NCBI GenBank assembly: GCA_903891095.1
Contig: CAITDI010000116.1
Span: forward strand, 1-64,000
Direction: 5' to 3'
Length of the DNA stretch: 64,000 bases
Origin: an uncultured bacterium
Lineage (GTDB): Bacteria > Planctomycetota > Phycisphaerae > Phycisphaerales > SM1A02
The position numbers and the translations under genes were made by a program. Shown in pieces: positions 27,001 to 35,129 of this stretch. The number at the start of each line of letters is the position of its first letter. The stretch's first letter is position 1. The notes beneath the pieces were generated by a model that made no database searches, was not told where the DNA came from, and saw only the letters and a program-made list of their open reading frames with translations.

Positions 27001-28400
27001 CCGCGCGCCTCATGGAGGCGACGCTCTTCGCCAACGAGACCCGTGCGCGCGATCTGATCCTCGGCCTCGAGGCGGGGTCCCTCGTGCGGCTTTCCGTCGC
27101 CGATCCCAAGCAGCAGCAGTGGCGCCTCCGCCTCGATGACCGCGAGCCGACCTTGCTGTGGGCGCGCGAGCGCATCGTGCTCTCGCAGACGACGGCGACC
27201 AGCGGTGAAGGCGCGCTCATCGTCGACGCAGCCAGCGGCGTCGTGGTCTACGCGTCGCCCAAGGCCCAGGACCTGTGGCCAGGCGATGGCGCAAACGCAC
27301 CCGCAGTCGCAATCGACGAAGCCGCCGAACGCCCGCAGCCGCAGGTGCGCCCGGGCGGCCAGCAGCAGCTGAACGGTGTTCCCCGGAGCAACATGTTCCT
27401 GCAGTCCCAGTGCGCGGTGGCCTGCGACGGCGAATCGCTCGTCTTTGTCCAGCACGGCCACGGCGATCTGGCCCGCATCGGCGTGATGGACGCGCAGCCC
27501 AAGCCGCTGATCGCGCGCAAGGTGCTCGACCAGATCGGCTGCGAGAGCATCCAGGACGGCTACCTCACGGTCGGCGGCAGCGAGTCGACGCCCAACGAAA
27601 TCCGCGCCGTCGTGCGGGTGTTCGACGCCAAGACGCTCGAGCCCAAGTTCCGCATCGAGCCGGTCACCGCTTCGCCCGTGAAGTGGGCTTTCACCACCGC
27701 GCTAGGCGAGGTCTTCATCGGCACCCACGCGGGCATCGAGCGTTGGGTCGTCGGCCCACGCGGCGAAATGCAGCCGACCTTCGCCGCAACGGTCACCGAA
27801 TGCCGCGAGACCGATCCGTCGCGGACGCGCCTCCTCGGCGCGAATATCTTCTGCATGGACGGCTGGCACCATCCGACCATCGCGCCGATCTTCGCGGGCG
27901 TTCCCAAGAACTACGAGTTCCCCGACAAGGCAGAAAGCCGCGAAGTCCGCGAGGTCTTCCCCGTCGCCGGCGGCCTGCTGCTCCAGGCCGACGACCGCTT
28001 TGTCCTGCTCGGACCGACGGGCGAGACGATCGGCATGGACGCCAACGCGCGCTCGGCAAACCTGGCCTTCGCGCTGCCCGTCGAGGGCGCGCTGCTGCAG
28101 CTCGCAGCGCTCAATCCCGACATCGATGCAGGAAACATCCGCGGCGGAATTCGCTGCGTCGTCGATCGCCTCCTGCCTATGAAGGGCTTGCGAAACGACG
28201 GCGGCGCCTTTGAGTTCGTGACCCGCGACTCCCGGGTCACGCGCGCGCTCGCCGTCGACGGATGGCTGCTCTTTTCAACTGCACAAGGAACGATGGCGAT
28301 CTCCATGCCCGCCGAGGCCGCGCCGAGCGCACCTGCGAAGGACGACGCGAAGGACGACGCGAAAGACAATGTCTCTGAAGCACCTGCTTCCGCGCCTTGA
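24072..28400 (+). CDS. Large secreted PQQ-like beta-propeller repeat protein
   Basis: A 1442-residue protein with an N-terminal signal region (RFLRASLVARACAVTLLVPW). Residues ~40-250 are helical and Ala-rich, like TPR or coiled helices. A first PQQ/YVTN-type propeller spans roughly 290-700 (RVWCLDPRDGSVRWSVV, WLLGLDRRDGHVRWSTS, GAVACVRGSDGMVEWLHRF), a second helical part 700-950, and a second propeller-like part 990-1420. Blade motifs of the form D-x-x-x-G-x-x-R-W repeat, but I see no dehydrogenase active site or PQQ ligands, so a scaffold or BamB-like role is more likely than catalysis. I chose the ATG at 24072 over the upstream ATG-proximal frame at 23982, which is built from the tandem repeat. 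Confidence 0.8.
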   Translation: MPATTFASPARFLRASLVARACAVTLLVPWALAATELCAQQQTTTPAIADSPTAQTLFEDIRAQARENPAESARIARRLLDEYGARVIRIGPESDGVFASVADETERFLLANPAILQRFRDMESRAAERMLREDGPASTAARRRLTPSGLAATLALAERAIRADQCDEALALLTRVAKHPDLSGADAVAHAALEAMARNRVGDRAGADAALSRLAAVPGVDAAQVARARATAEHTQPLAVRRSARSPLASSAQGGNADESWREIWSLELDQSLFRRLYGGPQSVANPKSIERFRTEASNMTASPTVLGNRIYLSEGQRVRAVDADSRDELWMREIGSGGSGANDLVANGTVGDLSAIAVDDGVLITYEGHGYPGQRSATPRVWCLDPRDGSVRWSVVIDGAEGRADFAGLFPVGEPLLVSDVVVVAARKNTQRFEQVDWLLGLDRRDGHVRWSTSVAGAPGTRSGRRQSGLATDGAVVIDATPLGAVACVRGSDGMVEWLHRFPVPLRESRGIAQPWEAQSPVIAGDRVLVIAPDEQEIIALDRANGRLVEARPIGPGTAWETPAYLVHAVAANGAPIVLGVGSDVVAFDARDLSKRLWALSDAVGKITPARAGSASRQGVRGRVSIAGGHVLLPGVDDMLLVDLESGRVQSRIPSPQPANAVLMSDRIVAAGDESLRVLMPTERAESLLRARLAATPDDPGSALALLEIAAATSRASVALDAARTAQQSLARGKGNDAIRSTLVDRLIEFSAKFPESGDAAYAIVGSVSDSPVLRVRGELARGEFLRGAGRAREAAECWRTLAADSMLGALFTMNDGVGRRARIEALERLARLTARDAEIAASLEASAAEAVARLGGGAQRAADLATLVESHPRTRAVCDALAAATALAPADAERLLVSAIEDVLVPPARADLIDPLRADYAKRMAGSAGADRLASLDDRIGALLTASGVDRPELRKPMPKLPSVGREPAKGIDITARLMEATLFANETRARDLILGLEAGSLVRLSVADPKQQQWRLRLDDREPTLLWARERIVLSQTTATSGEGALIVDAASGVVVYASPKAQDLWPGDGANAPAVAIDEAAERPQPQVRPGGQQQLNGVPRSNMFLQSQCAVACDGESLVFVQHGHGDLARIGVMDAQPKPLIARKVLDQIGCESIQDGYLTVGGSESTPNEIRAVVRVFDAKTLEPKFRIEPVTASPVKWAFTTALGEVFIGTHAGIERWVVGPRGEMQPTFAATVTECRETDPSRTRLLGANIFCMDGWHHPTIAPIFAGVPKNYEFPDKAESREVREVFPVAGGLLLQADDRFVLLGPTGETIGMDANARSANLAFALPVEGALLQLAALNPDIDAGNIRGGIRCVVDRLLPMKGLRNDGGAFEFVTRDSRVTRALAVDGWLLFSTAQGTMAISMPAEAAPSAPAKDDAKDDAKDNVSEAPASAP

Positions 28401-28568
28401 CAGCGCGCCCGCGAGATACGACAACTCCGCCCAATCCCGCAGGCAATGTCGTCTTAGGGGCGTTTGGGGAAATCTCGGATCTCTTCAGAAGTTCCGAGGC
28501 ATTCGTCCGATACAGGGGCGATGACGAGCCGCCACCCGAACGTGGGAATCGACGCGGCAGGACAGGAC

Positions 28569-29009
28569 ATGACCATGAACCGAACTCTCTCCGAAACAGC
28601 TCTTCCTGAACTCTCGACTGAGATCGACCTGTTCTTTGCGCTGGCCGCTGCGCCAGAGCTGATGAGCCCGATCCTCGCGCTGCCGACCGAGCAGCTGGTC
28701 GCGCGCGACGAGGACGAGGACGAGAGCTTCGACCTCGATGACGACGACGACGACTTCGGCGAGGAAGACGACTTCGGCGACGAAGACGAAGAAGCCGAGG
28801 CCGACGACGACGAGGACGAGGACGAAGACGAAGACGAGGATGAAGACGAGGACGAGGACGAACTCGAAGACGAAGAAGAGGAAGAAGTCGAGGAAGAAGA
28901 CGAGGACGAAGAAGAGGATGAGGACGAAGACGAGGAAGACGACGGCGACGACGAATTCCTCGACGACGAAGACGACCTCGATGACGACGACGATGACGAC
29001 GACGAGTGA
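28569..29009 (+). CDS. Hyper-acidic protein with Asp/Glu-only C-terminal tail
   Basis: A 146-residue protein. Residues 1-48 form an ordinary amphipathic-looking head (TLSETALPELSTEIDLFFALA...LPTEQLVARD). From about residue 48 to the end the sequence is almost entirely Asp and Glu, with rare Phe, Leu, Gly and Ala. GGACAGGACATGACC precedes the two alternative start codons at 28569 and 28575. The predicted pI is extremely low. Such tails occur in histone-chaperone-like and calcium-binding proteins, but the family cannot be named. Because GAC/GAG repeats are slippage-prone, the length may vary between strains. The next gene is convergent. Confidence 0.65.
   Translation: MTMNRTLSETALPELSTEIDLFFALAAAPELMSPILALPTEQLVARDEDEDESFDLDDDDDDFGEEDDFGDEDEEAEADDDEDEDEDEDEDEDEDEDELEDEEEEEVEEEDEDEEEDEDEDEEDDGDDEFLDDEDDLDDDDDDDDE
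28708..29006 (+). repeat. GAC/GAG/GAA low-complexity tract
   Basis: About 300 nt made almost wholly of GAC, GAT, GAG and GAA codons on the plus strand, with CTC/GTC complement on the other. It encodes the acidic tail of the preceding entry. Codons vary irregularly, so selection on protein charge is likelier than simple microsatellite expansion. Confidence 0.8.
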
Positions 29010-29042
29010 GTCGCCCGAGTAAGTCGCCCGAGTGATTCGCTC
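29004..29042. repeat. Three 13-nt tandem repeats at a gene end
   Basis: GAGTGAGTCGCCC, GAGTAAGTCGCCC and GAGTGATTCGCTC lie head to tail and include the TGA stop of the acidic protein. No obvious function. Confidence 0.6.
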
Positions 29043-29140
29043 TTGCGCGTGGTCCCTGCCGGCGCATCGATCAGCAGCCGCTGAGCGGACGAGCCGGAAC
29101 TTCCCCATGACGAACGCGGAGCCGCAGGCTTAGCCGCCCG

Positions 29141-30340
29141 CTACTTCGGCAACCGAACAATCGAGAGCCTCGCGCCCGCCGACTCTGGTGAAACCAGCAG
29201 AATCGCGGGCGCGTTCTCTATCTGTCCGAGCGCGCGCGGGACGCCGAGCTGCTCGGTCACGATCGTGCCTGGCTCGGTCGTCGGAGTGCCTGCCTGCTCG
29301 GATCCCGCCAGCTTGGCCGGACCGCGAACCCGCACGCTGCCGCCCGAAAGCACCGCCTCGCGCGCCTCGTCGATGCGCGCAAGCGCGAGCACGCCGCCTG
29401 GCACCACGCGCAGCCCATCGGTCGCGTTCCACCGCGCCAGCGAGCCCGCCGAGCGGTGGTAGAGGATCCAGTCCTTGCCGTCGACGCCGTCGCGCACGCC
29501 CTGCGCGCTGCACATGAACAGCGCGAGTTCGTCGCTCCCGCGATCGGTCACGAACGAACGGACGAGCGATTGCTTGAGCGCCTCGTCGCTGGTCGTGTCG
29601 GCGCTCGCGAGCTCCAGCACGCCGTCGCGCAGCGAGAACGCGAACACGCGCGACCCATCCGCCGACATGCACGGAAAGACATAGCTTCGCGTGCCGTCGC
29701 CGGGGAGCCGGCGGCTGCTACCGTCCTTGCGCACCACGAGATCGAACACGCGTTCCGTCGGCCGGCGCGAGCTGAACACGATCGTGCCGTCGGCTCCGAA
29801 TGCGCCGAACGCATTCACGTTGCCGTCCTGCACGAGCCATTCGATGTCGAGCGTGTTCCACTCGAGGCGGCCGATCCAGCGCGCGCCGTCGGGGCGCACG
29901 CTCTCGACCAGGACTCCGCGCGCATCAGCATTGCGCCCGAGGATGAGCCCGCCGTCGGACTCACCAAGCCGCACGATGCCTCGCGGATCGATGCGATACA
30001 GCGCCACGCGCGAAGCCAGCGGCGCGCGCTCGCCGGGCCGCGCGAGCGCGGTCGCGAGATCGGGCGCGACACCCGTCTGCACCGCGAGATGGCGGCCGTC
30101 TGGCGAAAGCACGGGCAGCGTCACGCCATCCGTCGGGATCGAGCCGAGCGGCCGCGTGTCGATCTGCACGGCGCTTCCCGTGATCGGGGCTGCGATCGGC
30201 GTCAGTTCCGCGCCAGGGTTCGCCGTCTTCGGCGCGGGCTTCGCCGCGCCCGTGCACGCACAAAGCACCGCGGAAAGAAACGCACCCGCCGCGAGCAAAC
30301 GCGGCGGGTGCGGGATGTCAGTCTTGCTTGCGAGAGTCAT
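29141..30340 (-). CDS. Lipoprotein with WD40/TolB-like beta-propeller repeats
   Basis: A 399-residue protein with a lipoprotein signal (RLLAAGAFLSAVLCAC, Cys29 the likely lipidated residue) and a mature region with TolB/WD40-type blade motifs: VLSPDGRHLAVQTG, GADGTIVFSSRRP and MSADGSRVFAFSLRDGVLEL. I cannot name a specific family. It starts 29 nt after the gspD stop in the same direction, so it is probably the last gene of the type II secretion operon, and could be an outer-membrane-linked accessory. The ATG at 30340 begins the signal peptide cleanly. Confidence 0.75.
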   Translation of the reverse strand: MTLASKTDIPHPPRLLAAGAFLSAVLCACTGAAKPAPKTANPGAELTPIAAPITGSAVQIDTRPLGSIPTDGVTLPVLSPDGRHLAVQTGVAPDLATALARPGERAPLASRVALYRIDPRGIVRLGESDGGLILGRNADARGVLVESVRPDGARWIGRLEWNTLDIEWLVQDGNVNAFGAFGADGTIVFSSRRPTERVFDLVVRKDGSSRRLPGDGTRSYVFPCMSADGSRVFAFSLRDGVLELASADTTSDEALKQSLVRSFVTDRGSDELALFMCSAQGVRDGVDGKDWILYHRSAGSLARWNATDGLRVVPGGVLALARIDEAREAVLSGGSVRVRGPAKLAGSEQAGTPTTEPGTIVTEQLGVPRALGQIENAPAILLVSPESAGARLSIVRLPK

Positions 30341-30369
30341 GCGGTCTCGGGTTTTTCCTCAGGGCTTCC

Positions 30370-33189
30370 TCAGGGCTTGGCGGCCGGCGTCGTCGTCGTG
30401 GTCGACGACGAGCCAGTCGTGTTGACCGGCGGCGCATCGAGCGTCTTCGACGCCTTCAGATCCTTGAAGAACTGGCTCTCTTCGTTCATGGTCTTCGAGC
30501 TCTTGTCGAGCGGCTCCTCGAGCTTCCGCAGGCGCTCGAGCTCGGACGCGTTGAAGTTGTTGTCGTTCGAGTCCGGGTTCTCGACGACGACCGGAACCAG
30601 GAACACCATGAGCTCAACGACGCGCTTCTGGCGCTCGGTGGAGCTGAACGCCGCGCCAAGCAGGGGGATGTCGCCGAGGAACGGCAGGCGGCGATCGAGG
30701 ACGGTTTCTTCCTCGCGACGGATGCCCGAGATCACGATCGTCTGGCCGTCCTTGACGGTGACGTTCGTGTTCGTCTGGCGACGGTCGATGACCGCGTTGC
30801 CGTTCTGCGTGGCGCTCGTGAGGTTCGAGAGGAGGATCTCGACTTCCATCGCGACGTTGTTGTCCTGGGTGATGCGCGGACGCACGTTGATGCCGACGCC
30901 GACGAACTGCTGCTGGAAGCTCGAGGTCGTGCCTGTCGTGCCGAAGCCAGAGGTCTGGCCCGTCTGGATGGTGACGTCCTGACCGGCGACGAACTTGGCT
31001 TCCTTGTTGTCACGCGTGAACACGCGCGGCTGCTGCAGGATGCGCGCCGAGTTGTCGGTCGACAGCGCCTGCAGGAAGAACCCGAGGTCCTGACCGGTCG
31101 AGATCTTGAGCAAGCTCGAGTCGAACCACGGCGACGCGAAGTTGCTGGAGCTGCCAGCAGTCGCGCTGCCCTTGGAGAGGTCGAGCGAGAGCGATCCGCC
31201 CACCGAGTTGTCGCCGCCGTTGATCGGCGCCGACAGGCCGGTGCCGACGCGCGCGCCCCACGAGAAGCCGTCGCCGACGACGACTTCCGCGAGGATCGCG
31301 GTGATCATCACCTGACGGCCCGGCTTGTCGAGCTCATGGATGATCTCGACGACCTTCTTCTCGACTTCCGGCGGCGCCATGACGAGCACCGAGTTCTGCT
31401 CGGCGTTCGGCACCACGCGGCTGCGGCCGATGAGGCCGCTGACTTCGCTGACGGGACCGCTGCCCGCGCCCTGGCCCGCACGCGTTCCCTGCCACGGGAA
31501 GCGGAGCTGATCGCTCGACCCAGTGGAGCCCGGGTTGAACGGCGAGCTGCCGAGGCCGCTGCTGCTGCTGCCGCCGCTGTTGCCGCTGTCAAACGTCGCG
31601 CCGAGGCCTTGGATGCCTTCCTGCGGAAGGCGCAGGCCGCCACCTTCGGAGCCGGACGATGCGAGCAGGGTGTTGAGGATCTCGCTGAGCTCGACCGCGC
31701 CCGCGTGCTTGAGCGGCACGTTGACGGGGAGACCCGACGTAAACGGCTGATCGAGGTCTGCGATCCAACGATCGAGCCAATCGTAGTTGTCGGGGGTCTT
31801 CGAGATCACCACGAGGCGATTCGAGTCGGGGTACGCCTCGATCGAGAAGATGTTGGCCACGGCCGCCGTCGGCGAACCGTCGCCACCCTGCGCGCCGCCA
31901 AGCTGCGGCACGCGGCCGCCGGCAAAGGCGCGGTTCTGCGTCTGGCCCTGTCGGCTGCTGCTGGAGCTGCCTCCGCCGAGCAGAGTTCCCAGAAGGTCGC
32001 GCACCTTGCTCGGATCCGCGTACTTGAGGTCGTACGTGCGGAAGATGCTGCCAGCCGAGTTCGGCGGCAGATCCCACGCCTTCGCGACGAGGCGACGGAT
32101 CTCAGCCATCACCGTCGGCGTTGCGCGCACGGTGAGGGAGTTCATCGACTGCAGCGTGGAAACGATGAGTCCGTTGGCGCTTCCGCCGCCCTGCGCGCCG
32201 GGCACGCCTGGCTGCTGCGGGACGCCGCGGTTCTGCTGACGCTGGTTGTTGCCGCCGGCGCGCTGGCCACCGATCGAACGGCCGCCGCCCGAGCCCGAGT
32301 CGGAGAACAGGTCCTCGATGATCGCCGCGATGGTGCTCGCGTCCTGGTACTGCAGGCGGAAGGTCTCGGTCGTGTAGTCGTCCCACGACGGCACGTCGAG
32401 CATGTTGATCAGCGTCTGCACCTTCTTGGCGAGACCGATGTCACCCGAGAGGATCAGCTGGTTCGAGTCGCCGTCGGCAGCAAGCTGCGCGTACTCCTCG
32501 GGAATCAGCGGCTCGATGCGGTCGAGCACGTCGGTCGCCTTCGACTGGCGCAGGCGATAGACCTTGGTCACGAACAGACCGTTGTCGGGCATGCTCATGA
32601 CCTCTTCATCGGGGCCGAGCACGACGCCGGGCTGCGTCTTCTTCTGCTGCGAGACCTGACCGATGTAGATCGCGTCTTCGGTCTCAGTGACCGCGAGATC
32701 CTCGAACTTGAGCGCCTGGAAGATGAAGTCCAGCGCCTGGCTCTTCGGGATCTTCTTCGTGCCGAGGAAGGTGATCTTCTTGTTGGCGAGGTCCGCCGGC
32801 TTGTAGAAGACGAACTTGCCCGTCCACTGGAAGATGTTGGGGATCACCGCTTCGATCGGCTGGTTCGACACCGAGAAGTCGACGAGTTCGTCGTCGATCA
32901 CCTGGCGGCCTTCACGCACGCCGCGCAGCTGCGACGGCGGGGTCGCTGCCGGCGGGCTGGGGGGGAAGCTCGCGACGTTGCGCGGGTCGGGCTTGGTGGC
33001 GCCGGCGTCCGCGGTCTTCGGCGGGGTGGCGGGAGCGGCGTTCGTTGCGACCGGGTCGGCCTTCGGCGCGCTCGCGGGAGCCTGGGCGATCGCAGTCGGC
33101 GTCATCACGCCAGCAAAGGCGATGAAAGTCGACGTGCGCACAATCTCGGTCAGGCTCGGCGCGCGGAAGAAAATTCGGTTCGGACGCAA
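30370..33189 (-). CDS. gspD: Type II secretion system secretin (GspD)
   Basis: The outer-membrane channel of the type II secretion system, 939 residues. A signal region ending near AIAQA is followed by a Pro/Ala linker (40-90). Then come N0 (VDFSVSNQPIEAVIPNIF...AIYIGQ, ~100-180) and several N-type domains: FVTKVYRLRQSKATDVLDRI, TTETFRLQYQDASTIAAII, FRTYDLKYADPSKVRDLL and VPLKHAGAVELSEILNTLL. The beta-barrel secretin domain (~640-890) has VGVGINVRPRI, VTVKDGQTIVISGI and RLPFLGDIPLLGAAF. Gly/Gln/Ser-rich insertions separate the N domains. I keep the TTG at 33189 because GGAG lies eight nt ahead and an in-frame TGA lies just upstream; a GTG 17 codons in is the alternative. Confidence 0.94.
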   Translation of the reverse strand: MRPNRIFFRAPSLTEIVRTSTFIAFAGVMTPTAIAQAPASAPKADPVATNAAPATPPKTADAGATKPDPRNVASFPPSPPAATPPSQLRGVREGRQVIDDELVDFSVSNQPIEAVIPNIFQWTGKFVFYKPADLANKKITFLGTKKIPKSQALDFIFQALKFEDLAVTETEDAIYIGQVSQQKKTQPGVVLGPDEEVMSMPDNGLFVTKVYRLRQSKATDVLDRIEPLIPEEYAQLAADGDSNQLILSGDIGLAKKVQTLINMLDVPSWDDYTTETFRLQYQDASTIAAIIEDLFSDSGSGGGRSIGGQRAGGNNQRQQNRGVPQQPGVPGAQGGGSANGLIVSTLQSMNSLTVRATPTVMAEIRRLVAKAWDLPPNSAGSIFRTYDLKYADPSKVRDLLGTLLGGGSSSSSRQGQTQNRAFAGGRVPQLGGAQGGDGSPTAAVANIFSIEAYPDSNRLVVISKTPDNYDWLDRWIADLDQPFTSGLPVNVPLKHAGAVELSEILNTLLASSGSEGGGLRLPQEGIQGLGATFDSGNSGGSSSSGLGSSPFNPGSTGSSDQLRFPWQGTRAGQGAGSGPVSEVSGLIGRSRVVPNAEQNSVLVMAPPEVEKKVVEIIHELDKPGRQVMITAILAEVVVGDGFSWGARVGTGLSAPINGGDNSVGGSLSLDLSKGSATAGSSSNFASPWFDSSLLKISTGQDLGFFLQALSTDNSARILQQPRVFTRDNKEAKFVAGQDVTIQTGQTSGFGTTGTTSSFQQQFVGVGINVRPRITQDNNVAMEVEILLSNLTSATQNGNAVIDRRQTNTNVTVKDGQTIVISGIRREEETVLDRRLPFLGDIPLLGAAFSSTERQKRVVELMVFLVPVVVENPDSNDNNFNASELERLRKLEEPLDKSSKTMNEESQFFKDLKASKTLDAPPVNTTGSSSTTTTTPAAKP

Positions 33190-33205
33190 GGTTCAGGCTC
33201 CGGTT

Positions 33206-33367
33206 CTAGCGCGGCTCGATTGAGCCGCTGGTGTCATCCATCTGTTGCCGCACGAGGGCGGCAATGGCGGTGTTCGTTATGTCTCCATCGGCAAGCGCTG
33301 CAGAAAGCGACCAATGGAAGGTGATTTCCAGTCCCGAGAGGGTCGGGGCGGGGATCTGCTGTCTCAA
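33206..33367 (-). CDS. Possible small gene (53 codons) between the gspC-like gene and gspD
   Basis: The otherwise empty 174 nt between two tightly packed operon genes hold an open frame from a TTG at 33367 to a TAG at 33206-33208. The TTG overlaps the upstream stop as TTGA, the same type of joint seen elsewhere in this window, and the stop lies 16 nt before gspD. The predicted peptide (LSGLEITFHWSLSAALADGD...TAIAALVRQQMDDTSG) looks natural and mostly uses G/C third positions, but has no recognised family and no strong ribosome binding site. It could instead be a leftover of a longer, frameshifted C-terminus of the upstream gene. Confidence 0.4.
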   Translation of the reverse strand: MRQQIPAPTLSGLEITFHWSLSAALADGDITNTAIAALVRQQMDDTSGSIEPR

Positions 33368-34494
33368 GGCTTGCTGATTCGCGCCTGGAGAAGCTGGCGC
33401 TCGTGGTTCAGCCGCGCGCGGCTGTGGTCGTCGACGTTCCACGAGTTTGTGGCGTCGATGGCTGCGAGCGCGGCGCGCGCCTGATCGCGGTTCATCGCAG
33501 AGATCTGCACGTCGGTCAGCGTGGGCGGCAATTGCTCGCGGTCGACGTACTCCTCCACCGGTTTGTCATTGCTCGAGGCAGGGGGTTCGAACTTCTGCGG
33601 CTTCATCGCCTGCGATGGAAGCTGGGGCTCGCCCTCAGGTCCTGGGCCCGAGGGACGATCAGCACCAGGCTGTTCGCCAGGGCCGACGTTGTTCGGATTG
33701 GTGTTCGGATTGGCGTTGGGATCGCCGGGCTTGACCGGCGTCGCGGTACCAGGGGCGTTGCGCGTTCCTACGCGCGGACCGCCGAATCCAGCTGCGCCCG
33801 CCGCGCCACCGACGCGCGGTCCAGCCGCGCCGCCGACTGCGGTTCCGGCTGCGCCTGCGCCGCCGGCCGCGCCAGTCGCCGAACTACCGCCAGCAGTGCC
33901 AGAGGAGCTCGCGGACGAGGTTCCAGCGCCGCCAACGGTAAGACCGCTGCTCGACGCGGGCTTCATCAGCTTCGAATCCATCTTGGGCAGCAGGGGCACG
34001 TCGTACTCGCCACGCTGGTAGCCGAGCTTGATCGAAGCGCTGCTGGTGATCGCGATGACCGTGATGCCCTTCTCAGTCTGACCGAGCTTGACGGTGTCCG
34101 TCCCGAAGTAGACGGTCTCGCCGATCACGCTGGTCGGTGCAGGTCCGGTGTAGCTGGCCGGCGCCGGCGGCGGACCAAGGTCCACCTTCGGCTGCTCGAC
34201 GGGCTTCGGCTGCTCCACGATCTTCGGCCTGCGCACCGGCATCGGCGGCAGCGAATACATCGAGCGGCCTTCGAAGCGCTTTCGGCTCTGCTCAAGCAGC
34301 TTGCTGCTGCCATCGGTCAGTGGCCCGAGCGGGTCGGCCTTGTCCGCCGCAATCGACGGCTGCAGCAGCGAGCGGCCGATGGCGCCCACGCCAAACGCCA
34401 CGACGACGGCAGAAACGCCGACCGCCGCAGCCGAGACGAGCACGGGCGTCGAGACGCGCATACCCGCGGGAAGGCGATCAATGATGAACCTCAT
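33364..34494 (-). CDS. GspC/PilP-like type II secretion component
   Basis: A 376-residue inner-membrane protein: one N-terminal transmembrane helix (VLVSAAAVGVSAVVVAFGVGA, ~18-40), a Pro-rich stretch (60-120), then a small beta domain SVIGETVYFGTDTVKLGQTEKGITVIAITS...IKLGYQRGEYDVPLL like the HR domain of GspC or the PilP core, which contacts the secretin. A long Gly/Ala/Ser/Asn linker (~195-300) follows, and a C-terminal ~50-residue helical segment (LTDVQISAMNRDQARAALAA...) similar to the end of the GspL-like protein. Its ATG overlaps the stop of the GspM-like gene (ATGA). The assignment rests on domain layout and operon position, not on strong motifs. Confidence 0.7.
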   Translation of the reverse strand: MRFIIDRLPAGMRVSTPVLVSAAAVGVSAVVVAFGVGAIGRSLLQPSIAADKADPLGPLTDGSSKLLEQSRKRFEGRSMYSLPPMPVRRPKIVEQPKPVEQPKVDLGPPPAPASYTGPAPTSVIGETVYFGTDTVKLGQTEKGITVIAITSSASIKLGYQRGEYDVPLLPKMDSKLMKPASSSGLTVGGAGTSSASSSGTAGGSSATGAAGGAGAAGTAVGGAAGPRVGGAAGAAGFGGPRVGTRNAPGTATPVKPGDPNANPNTNPNNVGPGEQPGADRPSGPGPEGEPQLPSQAMKPQKFEPPASSNDKPVEEYVDREQLPPTLTDVQISAMNRDQARAALAAIDATNSWNVDDHSRARLNHERQLLQARISKP

Positions 34495-35129
34495 GCTCCA
34501 CCTCGCGCGGTCTTCTTCACGACGCCCCACTTCTCAAGGGTCATCTGCACGCCGACACGCTTGGTGCCGGGGTTGTAGTTCAGGCGAAGGTCGCCGATCG
34601 CGTCGATCGCCGGATTGGCGTCGAGGTCGGAAATCACCGAGAGAACCGCTTCAGGCGAGCCTTCGAAGCGGACTTCGGCAACGGTCTTGCCCATCGTTCC
34701 GCCGAGCGCCGACGCGACGTCGGGCATGACCGACCCCGGCAGCGGCTGCGCGGGGCGAACGTCCTGACCGGGATTGATGTTCTTCTTCTTGAACACCTCG
34801 GCGATCGCCGCGGCGAGCTTCTCCTTGCCGGAGGTCTCTGCCTTGGGAACGGTGTTCGGTCCGTGGGCGAGCACGCTCTGCTCGACGTCGCTCGGGAGAC
34901 CTTCGGAGCGGGCGGAAGCGCGCTTCAGCACCAGCTCCATGCGATCCGCACGGCGGTTCATGTCGTCGGCGATCGGCCAAAGCACGCTATCGAGGACGAA
35001 GAAGCCACCGAGGGCGATCACGCCAATCGCACCCCAGCGACCGGCGCGCGGCAGCTGGTGATACGCGTGAAGGGCGCGCTCAAACGGATCGCGGGAACGA
35101 GCGGAGTTGTTGTTGGTGGGCGTACTCAC
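34491..35129 (-). CDS. gspM: GspM/PilO-like type II secretion component
   Basis: A 212-residue bitopic inner-membrane protein. One transmembrane helix (GRWGAIGVIALGGFFVLDSVLWPI, ~31-54) is followed by a helical region with heptad character (DDMNRRADRMELVLKRASARSE) and a ferredoxin-like alpha/beta end (TVAEVRFEGSPEAVLSVISDLDANP...VGVQMTLEKWGVV). This is the PilO/GspM layout. It starts with a GTG overlapping the GspL-like stop (GTGA) and its own stop overlaps the next ATG, so L, M and C-like products are coupled and probably form the GspL-M-C assembly platform. Confidence 0.8.
   Translation of the reverse strand: MSTPTNNNSARSRDPFERALHAYHQLPRAGRWGAIGVIALGGFFVLDSVLWPIADDMNRRADRMELVLKRASARSEGLPSDVEQSVLAHGPNTVPKAETSGKEKLAAAIAEVFKKKNINPGQDVRPAQPLPGSVMPDVASALGGTMGKTVAEVRFEGSPEAVLSVISDLDANPAIDAIGDLRLNYNPGTKRVGVQMTLEKWGVVKKTARGGA

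Noticed and set aside
30328-33324. 998-residue plus frame opposite gspD
   Set aside because: Antisense of the secretin; no recognisable domain.
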